From positions 131-35,075 of the forward strand of contig PMBS01000156.1 of the NCBI GenBank assembly GCA_003153015.1: a stretch of 34,945 nucleotides of DNA, written 5' to 3'. The DNA comes from Myxococcales bacterium (lineage in GTDB: Bacteria > Myxococcota_A > Polyangia > Fen-1088). Each line of letters starts with the position of its first letter. Positions within the stretch are counted from its first letter, which is position 1. Below are positions 34,936-34,945 of this stretch, piece by piece. The position numbers and the translations under genes were made by a program. Below the pieces are notes generated by a model. The model had not been told where the DNA came from. It saw nothing but the letters and a program-made list of their open reading frames with translations, and made no database searches.

Positions 34936-34945
34936 AAACTTTGAG
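34936..34945 (+). rRNA. Possible first bases of a 16S rRNA gene (cut by window end)
   Basis: The final ten bases, AAACTTTGAG, resemble the 5' end of 16S rRNA (E. coli AAATTGAAG before AGTTTGATC). If the next bases are AGTTTGATCCTGGCTCAG, the window ends at the start of 16S. Too little is visible to be sure; the leader ahead of it is the main support. Confidence 0.4.

Overview
The window is a high-GC bacterial chromosome segment. It most likely comes from a myxobacterium or other Myxococcota member. The grounds are inference from gene families: threonine/glycine-rich (TGG-repeat) surface lipoproteins with Kazal modules, an ECF sigma factor followed by a one-helix membrane partner, a myxobacterial-type 269-aa conserved protein, long NtrC-type two-component genes, and a large PDZ/S41 protease with extra C-terminal domains. 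No sequence search was possible.

Layout. At 1-305 (minus) lies the 5' part of a leuB-like dehydrogenase, followed by a glycine-rich RRM protein (558-914) and a conserved hypothetical (1011-1820). From 9684 down to 1857 runs a single co-directional minus-strand block of six genes: a predicted outer-membrane protein, an ECF sigma factor (TGATG coupling), a single-TM putative anti-sigma factor (ATGA coupling), and three tandem paralogous lipoproteins carrying Kazal domains and TGG-repeat stalks. This block is the best candidate for an undescribed surface-response system.

The plus strand then carries tex (9786-12167), an intergenic long-armed inverted repeat of the CACAGAGG type (12178-12310), a secreted PEBP-family protein, a dubious small ORF, and a lipoprotein rhamnogalacturonan lyase (PL11-like) with a TGGAQT-repeat linker. 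A minus-strand def-folB pair is divergent from ribA-mrp, which share a stop/start overlap. A polytopic glycosyltransferase-like membrane protein follows. It converges on an ankyrin protein that sits downstream of a UvrD/PcrA helicase and an RlpA-like lipoprotein.

At 23711-24161 there is a MNT nucleotidyltransferase gene whose expected HEPN partner is reduced to ten codons. After it come a 1052-aa PDZ/S41 protease (minus), rsmI (plus), a relic of a membrane-protein gene between rsmI and the next operon, a two-component system (histidine kinase, then NtrC-type regulator; minus), and a plus-strand HNH nuclease-hemD-hemB cluster.

The last about 170 bases look like an rRNA operon leader (promoter-like sequence, boxA-like motif, hairpin). 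The window seems to stop at the very 5' end of a 16S rRNA gene.

Functional themes are envelope biology and sensing (sigma block, lipoproteins, S41 protease, RlpA, two-component system), polysaccharide degradation (PL11), and housekeeping metabolism (leucine, riboflavin, folate, heme, Fe-S assembly, translation and transcription factors).
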